DNA from: Kaistella gelatinilytica
Lineage (GTDB): Bacteria > Bacteroidota > Bacteroidia > Flavobacteriales > Weeksellaceae
Reading direction: 5' to 3'
Assembly: GCF_015679325.1 (NCBI RefSeq)
Contig: NZ_JADPVI010000002.1
Location: 176,798 to 240,797, forward strand
DNA: 64,000 nt
This document shows, piece after piece, positions 27,763 through 35,418 of the stretch. The translations under genes and the position numbers were made by a program. Every line of letters begins with the position of its first letter. Within the stretch, counting starts at the first letter, position 1. The notes beneath the pieces are model-generated. The model ran no database searches and was not told where the DNA came from. It saw only the letters and a program-made list of their open reading frames with translations.

Positions 27763-29079
27763 ATGAAAAATATATTTCTCATCACCAAAAGAGAATATCT
27801 TACGCAGGTAAAGAAAAAATCTTTTGTCATTCTTACCCTTCTTGCACCGGTTCTGATGATCGGTTTCGGACTTTTGATTGCCTTTATGTTTAAAGCCAAT
27901 GAAAGTTCAAGCACCTTTAATGTAGTTGATAAAAGCGGACTTTTTGTAGCAAATTTAAAAAGTACAAAAGCCATCAAATATGTTTTTGTTCCCCAGGAAA
28001 ACGAACGGGCTTTAACTGCAACTTTGAAAGATATGACCGGAATTGAAGGATTATTGATCATTCCAAAACTGGAAAATAATAATTTCGATAACCTGGAAAA
28101 AAATTCTCAATTGCTCATCAATAAAAAAATTGGGTTTGACACCAAATCAAGTGTCGTCGCAGATCTCTCAAAAATCATCAAGAAAGAAAAAATAAAAACA
28201 CTCGGCATTTCTCAAGATCAACTGAGTAATCTGGATAAAAATTTCGATCTCAACACCCAAAACATTGTCGATAATAACAAAGGCGATTCTGATCTGGATT
28301 TTGGCGTAAAATCGGGTTTGAGCATGGTTCTCATGTACGCCGTTTTCATGTTCATCATCATTTATGGTGTTCGTGTGATGCGAAGCGTTTTGGAAGAAAA
28401 AAACAATCGTGTTGTTGAGATCATCATTTCCTCAGTGAAACCCTTTGAATTAATGATGGGAAAAATCTTGGGCGTAACTTTGGTTGCAGTAACCCAGTTC
28501 AGCATCTGGATCACCATGTCGGTCATTGGCGCACTATTTCTGAATACCGGATTTTCGGCCATGCAAAAACAGATTCCGGGTGGTGAACAATCGGCGGAAA
28601 TGATGCAGAAATTTGATTTCAAACAAACTGCGACGGAAGTTTCCCATATTCTTTTAGACTTGAATTTTCCGCTTATTATTTTTGTCTTTATCGTTTTCTT
28701 TTTACTCGGCTATATTTTTTACAGTTCGATGTACGCAGCAATCGGTTCTGCGGTAGATAACGAAACGGAAACGCAGCAATTTACTTTATTTGCGATTATT
28801 CCATTAATGTTGGGAATGTATGGAAGTTTCACGATCATGAATAACCCGGAAGGTCCGCTTGGTTTTTGGCTTTCGATGATCCCCTTTACTTCGCCCGTTG
28901 CGATGATTGCGAGAATTCCGTTTGGAGTTCCAGCGTGGCAAATTGCATTGTCGATGTTTTTATTGATCGCTTCTACGCTGCTTATGATTTATCTGGCGGC
29001 GAAAATTTACAGAGTGGGGATTTTGATGTACGGAAATAAAGCAACTGCGAAAGAACTTTGGAAATGGATCAGGTCTTAG
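27763..29079 (+). CDS. ABC-2 type transporter permease (NatB-like)
   Basis: A 438-residue membrane protein with one N-terminal helix (about residues 24-44), a large extracytoplasmic domain (about 45-180) and a C-terminal bundle of five to six helices beginning GLSMVLMYAVFMFIIIYGV. The ITKREYLTQVKKKSF start and the VLEEKNNRVVEIIISSVKPFELMMGK segment are typical of NatB/ABC-2 permeases. It partners the ATPase immediately upstream and closes the operon, with a terminator at 29118. Confidence 0.92.
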   Translation: MKNIFLITKREYLTQVKKKSFVILTLLAPVLMIGFGLLIAFMFKANESSSTFNVVDKSGLFVANLKSTKAIKYVFVPQENERALTATLKDMTGIEGLLIIPKLENNNFDNLEKNSQLLINKKIGFDTKSSVVADLSKIIKKEKIKTLGISQDQLSNLDKNFDLNTQNIVDNNKGDSDLDFGVKSGLSMVLMYAVFMFIIIYGVRVMRSVLEEKNNRVVEIIISSVKPFELMMGKILGVTLVAVTQFSIWITMSVIGALFLNTGFSAMQKQIPGGEQSAEMMQKFDFKQTATEVSHILLDLNFPLIIFVFIVFFLLGYIFYSSMYAAIGSAVDNETETQQFTLFAIIPLMLGMYGSFTIMNNPEGPLGFWLSMIPFTSPVAMIARIPFGVPAWQIALSMFLLIASTLLMIYLAAKIYRVGILMYGNKATAKELWKWIRS

Positions 29080-29117
29080 TTAATTGATAGTAGAATTATA
29101 ACTTAAAAAATACCCAT

Positions 29118-29151
29118 AAAAATTCCTTTCGATGATTTGAAAGGAATTTTT
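29118..29151 (+). terminator. Terminator of the ABC exporter operon
   Basis: Stem AAAAATTCCTTTC/GAAAGGAATTTTT with a 7-nt loop, ending in T residues, 40 nt after the permease stop. It separates the core operon from the cassette-like island that follows. Confidence 0.8.
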
Positions 29152-29281
29152 GTTATTTTAGCGATTAAATAAAGTATCACGAAATGATACATATAAGATA
29201 GTTTGGTGACAAATTTTAAACCGACTCCAATCAAAAAATATTTCGCAAAAAAAAAGTCAGATTTTTTATTTTAATTAAAAA

Positions 29282-29740
29282 ATGAACAAAGAAAAATCTA
29301 AATTATTTAGAAAAGTAAATACTAAAACATATAATGTTCATCATAATTTTGGTGGAGATTTTAAAAGTACACGAAACAGTAAAAAGGAAACATTAGAACA
29401 AACGAAAGGAAAAATGTTTGGTCGAAAAGAAAGAGGTTTAGATTACACACCACTGTACAGATTTCTGTTGTCAAAAGTTGGATCGGACTGGGACAACGTT
29501 TTTAGTGAAGCAAAATCTAGATTAAATAGTTCTGATGCAATATTTGGGATGGTCGCTTTAAGAGAAGATGAAAAAGAAGATTTTGTAAGAACTGGAGAAT
29601 CCTCTTATTTCTCTGGTTTGTATGTTGACAAAATCGGAATTTTACAAATCTCGAATCCAAATCTAAAAGCAAAAGATATGATACCATTTTGTAATTGCTG
29701 TACTCATACTTTTAATGGAAAATTATTCGGCATTGAATAA
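29282..29740 (+). CDS. Hypothetical cassette-associated protein
   Basis: A 152-residue soluble protein, strongly basic in its first 55 residues (RKVNTKTYNVHHNFGG, then GKMFGRKERGLDYT) and ending with a CNCC cluster (about residues 138-141) near the C-terminus. No known family is recognised. The Cys/His content could bind a metal. Its stop lies 9 nt before the first attC-like palindrome, the spacing expected of an integron gene cassette, and it reads in the same direction as the DUF2971 cassette. No 5' cassette boundary is clear upstream. Confidence 0.55.
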   Translation: MNKEKSKLFRKVNTKTYNVHHNFGGDFKSTRNSKKETLEQTKGKMFGRKERGLDYTPLYRFLLSKVGSDWDNVFSEAKSRLNSSDAIFGMVALREDEKEDFVRTGESSYFSGLYVDKIGILQISNPNLKAKDMIPFCNCCTHTFNGKLFGIE

Positions 29741-29749
29741 AAAAACTGC

Positions 29750-29879
29750 CGTCAACACGGTATTTCTATTAGGCAGTTGGAAGTTTATCATAAAGATTTT
29801 CGCTAATTGTCCAATTTGTTATATTTACAAAGACTATTTATAAAAAGTCCCCGCCAACAGAAATACTCAAACGTTATGC
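29750..29879 (+). other. attC-like recombination site 1 (integron type)
   Basis: A 130-nt imperfect palindrome. It starts near CGTCAAC (29750-29756) and ends with the core-like GTTATGC (29873-29879). The inner arms GTATTTCTATTAGGC (29760-29774) and the complement of 29853-29866 pair over 14 bp, with one mismatch and one bulged A, as in folded attC sites. The core GTTATGC is the exact complement of GCATAAC, the inverse core of the next site, which is the rule for the two ends of one gene cassette. Confidence 0.55.
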
Positions 29880-29914
29880 AAAATACTCCAAAACACACTT
29901 GAAGATGATGATTT

Positions 29915-30673
29915 ATGAATTTCGATAAACCAAAAATCCTTTATAAATATTCGCCGTTAAGCACAGCAGAATTAATAATAAGAAGCAATTCAATAAAATT
30001 TTCTGATCCATCTACTTTTAACGACCCTTTTGATTGCGATGTTAACCTATTAGAGTTTAAACTTCCAGATAAGTTAGATGAACACACAAGTTATGAGATA
30101 GAAACAATAAAATTAATATTTCAAAATCATCCTGGTTTTAATGAATTGATTCAAGAAGAAGGTTTCATTGAAAAAATGTATAAAGAAGCGCAAATAGAAA
30201 AAGTAAAAGGTGCAAGGGTTTCTTGTTTTTCCTTAATCAACAATAACATATTGATGTGGTTACATTATGCTGATAAGCACAAAGGAATTTGTTTGGAGTT
30301 TGATAGTGATTTAACATCTCATGGATTTACAAATTTAGCAGAAGAAGATGTTACTGAAGGCGAAGTCGGTTATGCAGAGTATGAAAAAATTAATTATTTA
30401 AGTTCAAACAGAATATTCGCAGTTTACAAAATGTTGCTATGTAAATCTAATACTTGGAGTTATGAAAAAGAATTCAGATTGATTACTTTAAATAGAAAAC
30501 CTGAATTACAGAAGTTCAAAAAATCATTTTTAAAATCAATATATTTTGGTTTAAATGTTACGTCCTCAGATATCGAAACATTTATTTCGTTATGTTCAGA
30601 TTACAAGTATGAAACCTTGAAGTTCTTCAAAGCAGAAAAAAGAAATTTAACTATTGAATTTGAGCAAATTTAA
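29915..30673 (+). CDS. DUF2971 domain protein in a gene cassette
   Basis: A 252-residue soluble protein with the DUF2971 hallmarks: LYKYSPLSTAELI at the start, FSDPSTFNDPFDCD (about residues 29-42), SCFSLINNNILMWLHYADKHKGICLEF in the middle (about 105-130) and a WSYEKEFRLI segment. The biochemical function of DUF2971 is not established. Its genes are often found in accessory and defence-rich DNA. The gene sits between two attC-like palindromes and is oriented as in a cassette, its ATG 36 nt after the core GTTATGC and its stop 15 nt before the inverse core GCATAAC. Confidence 0.85.
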   Translation: MNFDKPKILYKYSPLSTAELIIRSNSIKFSDPSTFNDPFDCDVNLLEFKLPDKLDEHTSYEIETIKLIFQNHPGFNELIQEEGFIEKMYKEAQIEKVKGARVSCFSLINNNILMWLHYADKHKGICLEFDSDLTSHGFTNLAEEDVTEGEVGYAEYEKINYLSSNRIFAVYKMLLCKSNTWSYEKEFRLITLNRKPELQKFKKSFLKSIYFGLNVTSSDIETFISLCSDYKYETLKFFKAEKRNLTIEFEQI

Positions 30674-30687
30674 TGGAGTCGCACTTC

Positions 30688-30775
30688 GCATAACTGTTGT
30701 TTCTCGCAATTGCGAATTTTGTTGTAAGTTCACGTTCGCGTTTCGCAACTGACGAGAAGCAGCAAAACGGTAGGC
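30688..30775 (+). other. attC-like recombination site 2 (integron type)
   Basis: An 88-nt palindrome from GCATAAC (30688-30694) to GGTAGGC (30769-30775). The arms at 30695-30716 and 30742-30764 pair over 22 bp, with two G-U pairs, one A-C mismatch and one extrahelical base at 30752. The asymmetry with an unpaired base is what orients attC folding. The final GGTAGGC departs from GTTRRRY by one base. No integron integrase gene lies in the window. Confidence 0.6.
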
Positions 30776-30915
30776 AAAATTCTAAAACAAGATATGAAAT
30801 CAAAAAGATTCAGAAAACTTCGGGGTATGTTTTAGTGCTATTTGCTATTTTCAGATTAGTAAATCCGGACTTAACAAAATCTATTAATATACAAGATTGT
30901 AAAAGTGAATATAAA

Positions 30916-31365
30916 ATGTCTGTTTTCGGACCTGAATATAATGGATTCAGATATCATAAAGCAAAAATGGAAGTTGATAAATGCTTTTATAAAAAATATA
31001 TTCAAAACTACAAACTAGAAACTAGCACCCGCAAAGTAGAAACTACCACCTGCAAAGAGAATACTATCACCTTCAAAGAGAATACTACCACCCGCAAAGA
31101 GAATACTACCACCTGCAGAGAGAATACTACCACCTGCAAAGTAGATACTACCACCCGCAAAGAGAATACTACCACCCGCAAAGAGAATACTACCACCCGC
31201 AAAGAGAATACTAGCACCCGCAAAGAGAATACTACCACCCGCAAAGAGAATACTACCACCCGCAAAGAGAATACTACCGCCCGCAAAAAAAATTATTTGA
31301 CATCCAGGGAAAATAATCTGCCACAAACTCAGAAAATTTATACCAAAAAAAATCCCATCAAGTAA
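30916..31365 (+). CDS. Low-complexity protein of heptad TTRKENT repeats, doubtful
   Basis: An open frame whose C-terminal two thirds are copies of the heptapeptide TTRKENT encoded by the 21-bp tandem repeat. The frame is open upstream to 30697, but that part lies over the attC-like palindrome and has no ATG. The ATG at 30916 is the first plausible start, although the upstream in-frame residues GYVLVLFAIF look like a membrane segment and may belong to the protein. The repeat keeps several frames open on both strands, so the open frame alone proves little. This may be a real basic, Thr-rich protein or a decayed gene. Confidence 0.3.
   Translation: MSVFGPEYNGFRYHKAKMEVDKCFYKKYIQNYKLETSTRKVETTTCKENTITFKENTTTRKENTTTCRENTTTCKVDTTTRKENTTTRKENTTTRKENTSTRKENTTTRKENTTTRKENTTARKKNYLTSRENNLPQTQKIYTKKNPIK
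31021..31293. repeat. 21-bp tandem repeat, 13 copies
   Basis: Thirteen head-to-tail units of 21 nt, consensus ACTACCACCCGCAAAGAGAA plus T. Units 4, 7-9, 11 and 12 are identical, while the outer units and unit 6 have drifted. There are no spacers, so it is a minisatellite and not a CRISPR array. A unit length divisible by three keeps any reading frame through it. Confidence 0.95.
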
Positions 31366-31377
31366 TATTGATGGGAT
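31344..31377 (-). terminator. Terminator of the outer-membrane gene at 31401
   Basis: Perfect 10-bp stem ATCCCATCAA/TTGATGGGAT (31352-31361 with 31368-31377) and loop GTAATA. On the minus strand it is followed by a T run, 24 nt after the gene's stop codon. Confidence 0.85.
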
Positions 31378-31400
31378 CTGTATAAATGAAAAGTTCTATC

Positions 31401-32063
31401 TTATCGGAAAACATAACTTAAACCTACGCTAAAAACCTGTTCAGATTTTTTCTTTTGAATGTTAGAATCACTTCCTTTTTCATTCATCAAGCCAGGATAA
31501 GTATTGCTTAAACCAAGATCATAACGTGCAGCAATTTCGAGTTGTCGTTTGTAAGAATAACCGATACCAAGACCAACAGCAAAATTAAAAGTGGCTGCTT
31601 TACCGTTTACGCCGGTTGCAGGATCGCCTTCTACCGTATATCTTAAAGGGGCATCTTTTACATTTTGGCTGATCAGAAAATTAAATTTCGGACCTGCCAT
31701 TGCAAAAAACTCAGATTCTGCTTCAGAAAAATACCCTTTAAAATAAATCGGAACACTGATGTAATTATTGGCATAAACCGCATCATATCCAGTTGATCCT
31801 TGCGCAGTCTTGTCTTTCCCCGATTCACCGGCTCCCAAATATTCAACTTCGGGCTGAATAAAAAACTGGTTGTTTTGACCAATTGGGATCATCGCCAGGA
31901 AACCACCATAAAAAGAATACAACGGACCCGACGGATTGTGAGCGTTGCTTACCCGAGAGTAAGTTCCACCTGCAGTTACACCGTATCGGGTACTGCTCAA
32001 ATCAATCTGTGCAGATAAAAATGTAGCTGCGCAAAGTGCTGTACTGATTAAAATCTTTTTCAT
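31401..32063 (-). CDS. Porin-family outer-membrane beta-barrel protein
   Basis: A 220-residue protein with a signal peptide (MKKILISTALCAATFLSAQ) and a beta-barrel body. YGVTAGGTYSRVS begins the first strand, FFIQPEVEYLGAG and AVGLGIGYSYKRQLEIAARYDLGLS are typical of the outer-membrane beta-barrel (PorT-like) families, and it ends FSVGLSYVFR with a C-terminal Phe-Arg strand. The specific role is unknown. It lies 14 nt downstream of sucD in the same direction and is probably part of that transcript, closing at the terminator at 31344. Confidence 0.8.
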   Translation of the reverse strand: MKKILISTALCAATFLSAQIDLSSTRYGVTAGGTYSRVSNAHNPSGPLYSFYGGFLAMIPIGQNNQFFIQPEVEYLGAGESGKDKTAQGSTGYDAVYANNYISVPIYFKGYFSEAESEFFAMAGPKFNFLISQNVKDAPLRYTVEGDPATGVNGKAATFNFAVGLGIGYSYKRQLEIAARYDLGLSNTYPGLMNEKGSDSNIQKKKSEQVFSVGLSYVFR

Positions 32064-32077
32064 ATTGTGTTGTGTTT

Positions 32078-32950
32078 TTATCCTAATACCTTGGCAACCG
32101 TAGCGCCAATCTCCGCTGGAGAATCTACTACGTTGATGCCATTTTCTCTCATGATCGCCATTTTAGCTTGAGCAGTATCTTCATCACCACCTACAATTGC
32201 TCCTGCATGACCCATTGTTCTTCCTTTTGGTGCAGTTTGTCCTGCGATAAATCCTACAACTGGTTTTTTAGAACCACTTGCTTTGTACCATCTTGCAGCT
32301 TCAGCTTCTAAGTTACCACCGATCTCACCGATCATTACAACCGCATCAGTTTCTGGATCATTAATGAAAAGTTCTAACGCTTCTTTTGTAGTTGTTCCAA
32401 TGATTGGATCACCACCAATTCCGATCGCGGTAGAAACTCCGTAACCTGCTTTTACAACTTGATCTGCTGCTTCATAAGTTAAAGTTCCTGATTTAGAAAC
32501 GATTCCTACTCTGCCTTTTTTGAAAACAAAACCTGGCATAATACCAATTTTCGCTTCGTCAGAAGTAATAATTCCCGGGCAGTTTGGTCCGATCAATCTA
32601 CAATCTCTGTCAGCGATATAAGCTTTCACTTTTACCATATCTTCAACCGGAATTCCTTCTGTAATACAAACAATTACTTTAATTCCCGCTTCAGCAGCTT
32701 CCATGATCGCATCTGCAGCAAATGCTGGCGGAACGAAGATAATAGAAACATTTGCACCTGCTTTTTCAACAGATTCTGCAACGGTATTGAAAACTGGTTT
32801 ACCCAAATGTTCAGAACCACCTTTTCCAGGAGTCACACCACCTACAACGTTGGTTCCGTATTCAATCATTTGACCTGCGTGGAAAGTTCCTTCGTTTCCG
32901 GTAAATCCCTGTACAATTACTTTAGAATCTTTGTTTACTAATACTGACAT
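32078..32950 (-). CDS. sucD: Succinyl-CoA synthetase, alpha subunit
   Basis: A 290-residue TCA-cycle subunit that, with SucC, interconverts succinyl-CoA and succinate with formation of ATP or GTP. It has the CoA-binding N-terminal domain ([20 protein letters not shown]), VTPGKGG, the [13 protein letters not shown] loop, [10 protein letters not shown] and the phosphorylated active-site His in [10 protein letters not shown] (about residues 247-256). The length is normal. sucC is not adjacent, which is common in Flavobacteriia. A -7 box lies upstream at 32990. Confidence 0.96.
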   Translation of the reverse strand: MSVLVNKDSKVIVQGFTGNEGTFHAGQMIEYGTNVVGGVTPGKGGSEHLGKPVFNTVAESVEKAGANVSIIFVPPAFAADAIMEAAEAGIKVIVCITEGIPVEDMVKVKAYIADRDCRLIGPNCPGIITSDEAKIGIMPGFVFKKGRVGIVSKSGTLTYEAADQVVKAGYGVSTAIGIGGDPIIGTTTKEALELFINDPETDAVVMIGEIGGNLEAEAARWYKASGSKKPVVGFIAGQTAPKGRTMGHAGAIVGGDEDTAQAKMAIMRENGINVVDSPAEIGATVAKVLG

Positions 32951-32989
32951 CTTTTATTTTTTAAATTTATTTAAATATTTTTCTGAATA

Positions 32990-32997
32990 CAAAATTA
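32990..32997 (-). promoter_or_regulatory. -7 box TAATTTTG of sucD
   Basis: On the minus strand TAATTTTG matches TAnnTTTG 39 nt before the sucD ATG. The -33 element is not clear. Confidence 0.35.
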
Positions 32998-33031
32998 CTT
33001 AATAATATTTGCTTCATTATTTGATCAAAAT

Positions 33032-33934
33032 CTATTTAAGATTTTTAATTTTTATTTCTTTTTTCAAATAATCTTTGAAATTTTCTGCTAAAGGTCCGAA
33101 ATACGTTCCTTTTTTCAGATCTTTATTCACGCCCGTTTTTCCTAAAAGCACGGTTCCACTCGCCACACGAACTCCGGATGCCATTCCGACTTGTCCCCAA
33201 ACGGTGACCTCATCTTCCAGAATACAGCAACCAGCAATTCCGACCAGAGAAGCGATCATGCATCTCTTTCCGATAACGGTATCGTGACCGATTTGAATTT
33301 GATTGTCTAAAACTGAACCTTCACCAATGATGGTTGAATCGGTAACGCCACGATCGATCGTGCAATTATTACCAATTTCTACATTATTTCCGATGATTAC
33401 ATTTCCGACGGAGATCAAACGGTCGAAATTCCCATCGAGTTTTCTGTAATAAAAAGCGTCGCCGCCTAAAACTGTTCCACTTTGAATGATGACATTATCG
33501 CCAATAATGGTTCCGTCACCGATCACCACATTTGGAAATATTAAACAGTTTTTACCAATTCTTACCTCGTTCCCGATCACTGCTGAAGGATGAATTTTTG
33601 TTCCGTCGCCCACTTCAAGATCATGAAGTTCTTCGGTGAAACTGTAAATCCTTCTGAAATGCGTATTGATCTTGTTGAAATCCCGAAATGGATCATCTGA
33701 AACCAAAAGCGCTTTTCCTTCCGGACAGTCAACTTCTTTATCAATTAAGATAATGGTTGCAGCAGAATTAAGGGCTTTATCGTAATATTTTGGATGATTC
33801 ACAAATACAATTTCGCCACTTTTCACCCGATGAATTTCATTGGTTCCCAAAACAGGAAAATTTTCGTCACCAATCATTTTGGCTCCGATAATCTCCGAAA
33901 TGGTTTTTAGCGTTTGTGGTTTTGTAAAGATCAT
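33032..33934 (-). CDS. LpxD paralogue, left-handed beta-helix acyltransferase
   Basis: A 300-residue relative of UDP-3-O-acyl-glucosamine N-acyltransferase. The N-terminal uridine-binding-like domain (about residues 1-95, IIGAKMIGDENFPVLG) is followed by hexapeptide repeats (IGKNCLIFPNVVIGDGTIIGD and so on). The His that serves as general base in LpxD is kept in IQIGHDTVIG, but the second His present in the neighbouring lpxD (VGHITIG) is replaced by ASGVRVA. It closes the lipid A operon after efp. It may acylate lipid A with a different chain or act on another nucleotide sugar. Confidence 0.85.
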   Translation of the reverse strand: MIFTKPQTLKTISEIIGAKMIGDENFPVLGTNEIHRVKSGEIVFVNHPKYYDKALNSAATIILIDKEVDCPEGKALLVSDDPFRDFNKINTHFRRIYSFTEELHDLEVGDGTKIHPSAVIGNEVRIGKNCLIFPNVVIGDGTIIGDNVIIQSGTVLGGDAFYYRKLDGNFDRLISVGNVIIGNNVEIGNNCTIDRGVTDSTIIGEGSVLDNQIQIGHDTVIGKRCMIASLVGIAGCCILEDEVTVWGQVGMASGVRVASGTVLLGKTGVNKDLKKGTYFGPLAENFKDYLKKEIKIKNLK

Positions 33935-34007
33935 AAATATTAGATTTTCGATTGAAAATTTCGCGTTTAGAATAAAAAAACTCGTATTGCGAAACTCTTA
34001 ACTCGAT

Positions 34008-34571
34008 TTATTTTACTCTTTCCAGATAACTTCCGTCTTCGGTGTTCACTTTAATTTTGTCTCCAGCTTCGATGAACAAAGGAACCATTACTCTTGCTCC
34101 TGTTTCAACAATTGAATTTTTCAAAGCATTTGTCGCTGTATTTCCTTTTACGCCCGGATCAGCTTCGATCACCTCCAGATAAACAGTTGGTGGAATTTCC
34201 GCAGAAAGTGGCGACTCATCGCTGTCTTTTAAAATGATCGTCACTTCTTCGCCAGCTTTCATAAACTGAGAGTTTTCGATCATATTTTTATCAAGATAAA
34301 TTTGAGAGAAATCATCATTATTCATAAAGTGAAATCCGTTGTCATCTTCGTATAAATACTGGAATTTTCTTGTAATTACTTTAACTTCATCAATTTTGTG
34401 ACCTGCAGAAAAAGTATTGTCTAACACTTTTCCGTTGGTTACCGATTTCATTTTTGTTCTTACGAAAGCTGGACCTTTTCCAGGTTTAACGTGCATGAAT
34501 TCAATGATCTTGAAAATATCATTACTGAATTCGATACACATTCCTTTTTTTATATCGTTGCTTGTTGCCAT
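34008..34571 (-). CDS. efp: Elongation factor P
   Basis: A 187-residue three-domain factor that relieves ribosome stalling at polyproline. The N-terminal KOW-like domain carries the tip loop VKPGKGPAFVR with Lys 32 as the usual modification site, followed by two OB domains (VYLEVIEADPGVKGNTA; MVPLFIEAGDKIKVNTEDG). The length matches the family. It lies between lpxA and the LpxD paralogue, an arrangement I believe is common in Flavobacteriia. The modifying enzyme is not in the window. Confidence 0.96.
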   Translation of the reverse strand: MATSNDIKKGMCIEFSNDIFKIIEFMHVKPGKGPAFVRTKMKSVTNGKVLDNTFSAGHKIDEVKVITRKFQYLYEDDNGFHFMNNDDFSQIYLDKNMIENSQFMKAGEEVTIILKDSDESPLSAEIPPTVYLEVIEADPGVKGNTATNALKNSIVETGARVMVPLFIEAGDKIKVNTEDGSYLERVK

Positions 34572-34629
34572 TTATTTTGATAGTTGATAGTTGAAAAATT
34601 AATTTCTACTCGTTATTTTTTTAATTTAT

Positions 34630-35418
34630 TTAATCTTTTCCTGTTCCGTACCCTTTCACGATTCCACTTGGAGAGTTTTTGATGAATTCTAAAATTTCAT
34701 CTCTTTCTGCAGTTGGAAGCATTTCTTTTTCAATATAACTTGATGCTTGTGAAACATTCATTTTCATTTGAAAAATAGCGCGGTAAATTTTTTGTATTTC
34801 GAAAATTTTATCGTTCGTAAATCCTCTTCTTCTTAAGCCTACAGAATTAATTCCGGCGTATGAAATAGGATCTCTACCCACTTTTACATAAGGTGGTACG
34901 TCTTTTCTGATGAGCGATCCGCCAGAAATCATGGCGTGTTTTCCAATCTTACCGAATTGCTGAATGGCAGAAAGTCCGCCCATTACAACATAATCACCAA
35001 TTTCTACATGTCCGGCGATTCCGCAACCATTTGCAATAATTACGTTGTGACCAAGAATACAGTCATGCGCAATATGAGAAGTCGCCATAATTAAACAGTC
35101 TTTCCCAATTTTGGTGAAACCGAGTGCTTTTGTACCGCGATTTACGGTTACACACTCTCTCAGCGTTGTTCCGTCACCAATAATGACTTGAGTATCTTCA
35201 CCGTCAAATTTCAGATCCTGTGGAACTGCAGAGATGACCGTTCCAGGAAAAATACGGCAATCTTTACCGATTCTTGCACCATCCATGATGGTTACATTAG
35301 ATCCGATCCAGGTTCCTTCACCAATTTCTACATCACCTGCGATCGTTGTAAAAGGTTCTACTATTACATTTTTATGAATGCTCGCACGTTTATCTACTGC
35401 AGCTAATTGATGTATCAT
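34630..35418 (-). CDS. lpxA: UDP-GlcNAc O-acyltransferase LpxA
   Basis: A 262-residue enzyme of lipid A synthesis, transferring a 3-hydroxyacyl chain from ACP to UDP-GlcNAc. It is built of left-handed beta-helix hexapeptides (VIVEPFTTIAGDVEIGEG onwards) with the catalytic His in TSHIAHDCILGHN (about residues 117-129), followed by the helical C-terminus (GLRRRGFTNDKIFEIQKIYR). Its ATG overlaps the end of lpxC/fabZ by 4 nt, indicating translational coupling. Confidence 0.96.
   Translation of the reverse strand: MIHQLAAVDKRASIHKNVIVEPFTTIAGDVEIGEGTWIGSNVTIMDGARIGKDCRIFPGTVISAVPQDLKFDGEDTQVIIGDGTTLRECVTVNRGTKALGFTKIGKDCLIMATSHIAHDCILGHNVIIANGCGIAGHVEIGDYVVMGGLSAIQQFGKIGKHAMISGGSLIRKDVPPYVKVGRDPISYAGINSVGLRRRGFTNDKIFEIQKIYRAIFQMKMNVSQASSYIEKEMLPTAERDEILEFIKNSPSGIVKGYGTGKD

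Noticed and set aside
29205-29216. GGTGAC as the 5' boundary of the cassette holding the 152-residue gene
   Set aside because: It is only a near match to the expected complement of GTCAAC, with no palindrome around it.
31021-31293. Regular array resembling a CRISPR
   Set aside because: The 21-nt units are directly adjacent with no unique spacers, and no cas genes are present.
31008-31326. Two open frames on the minus strand across the 21-bp repeat (Val/Phe-rich and Gly-rich heptads)
   Set aside because: They exist because the repeat unit is a multiple of three and lacks stops. There is no start context or non-repeat coding sequence.
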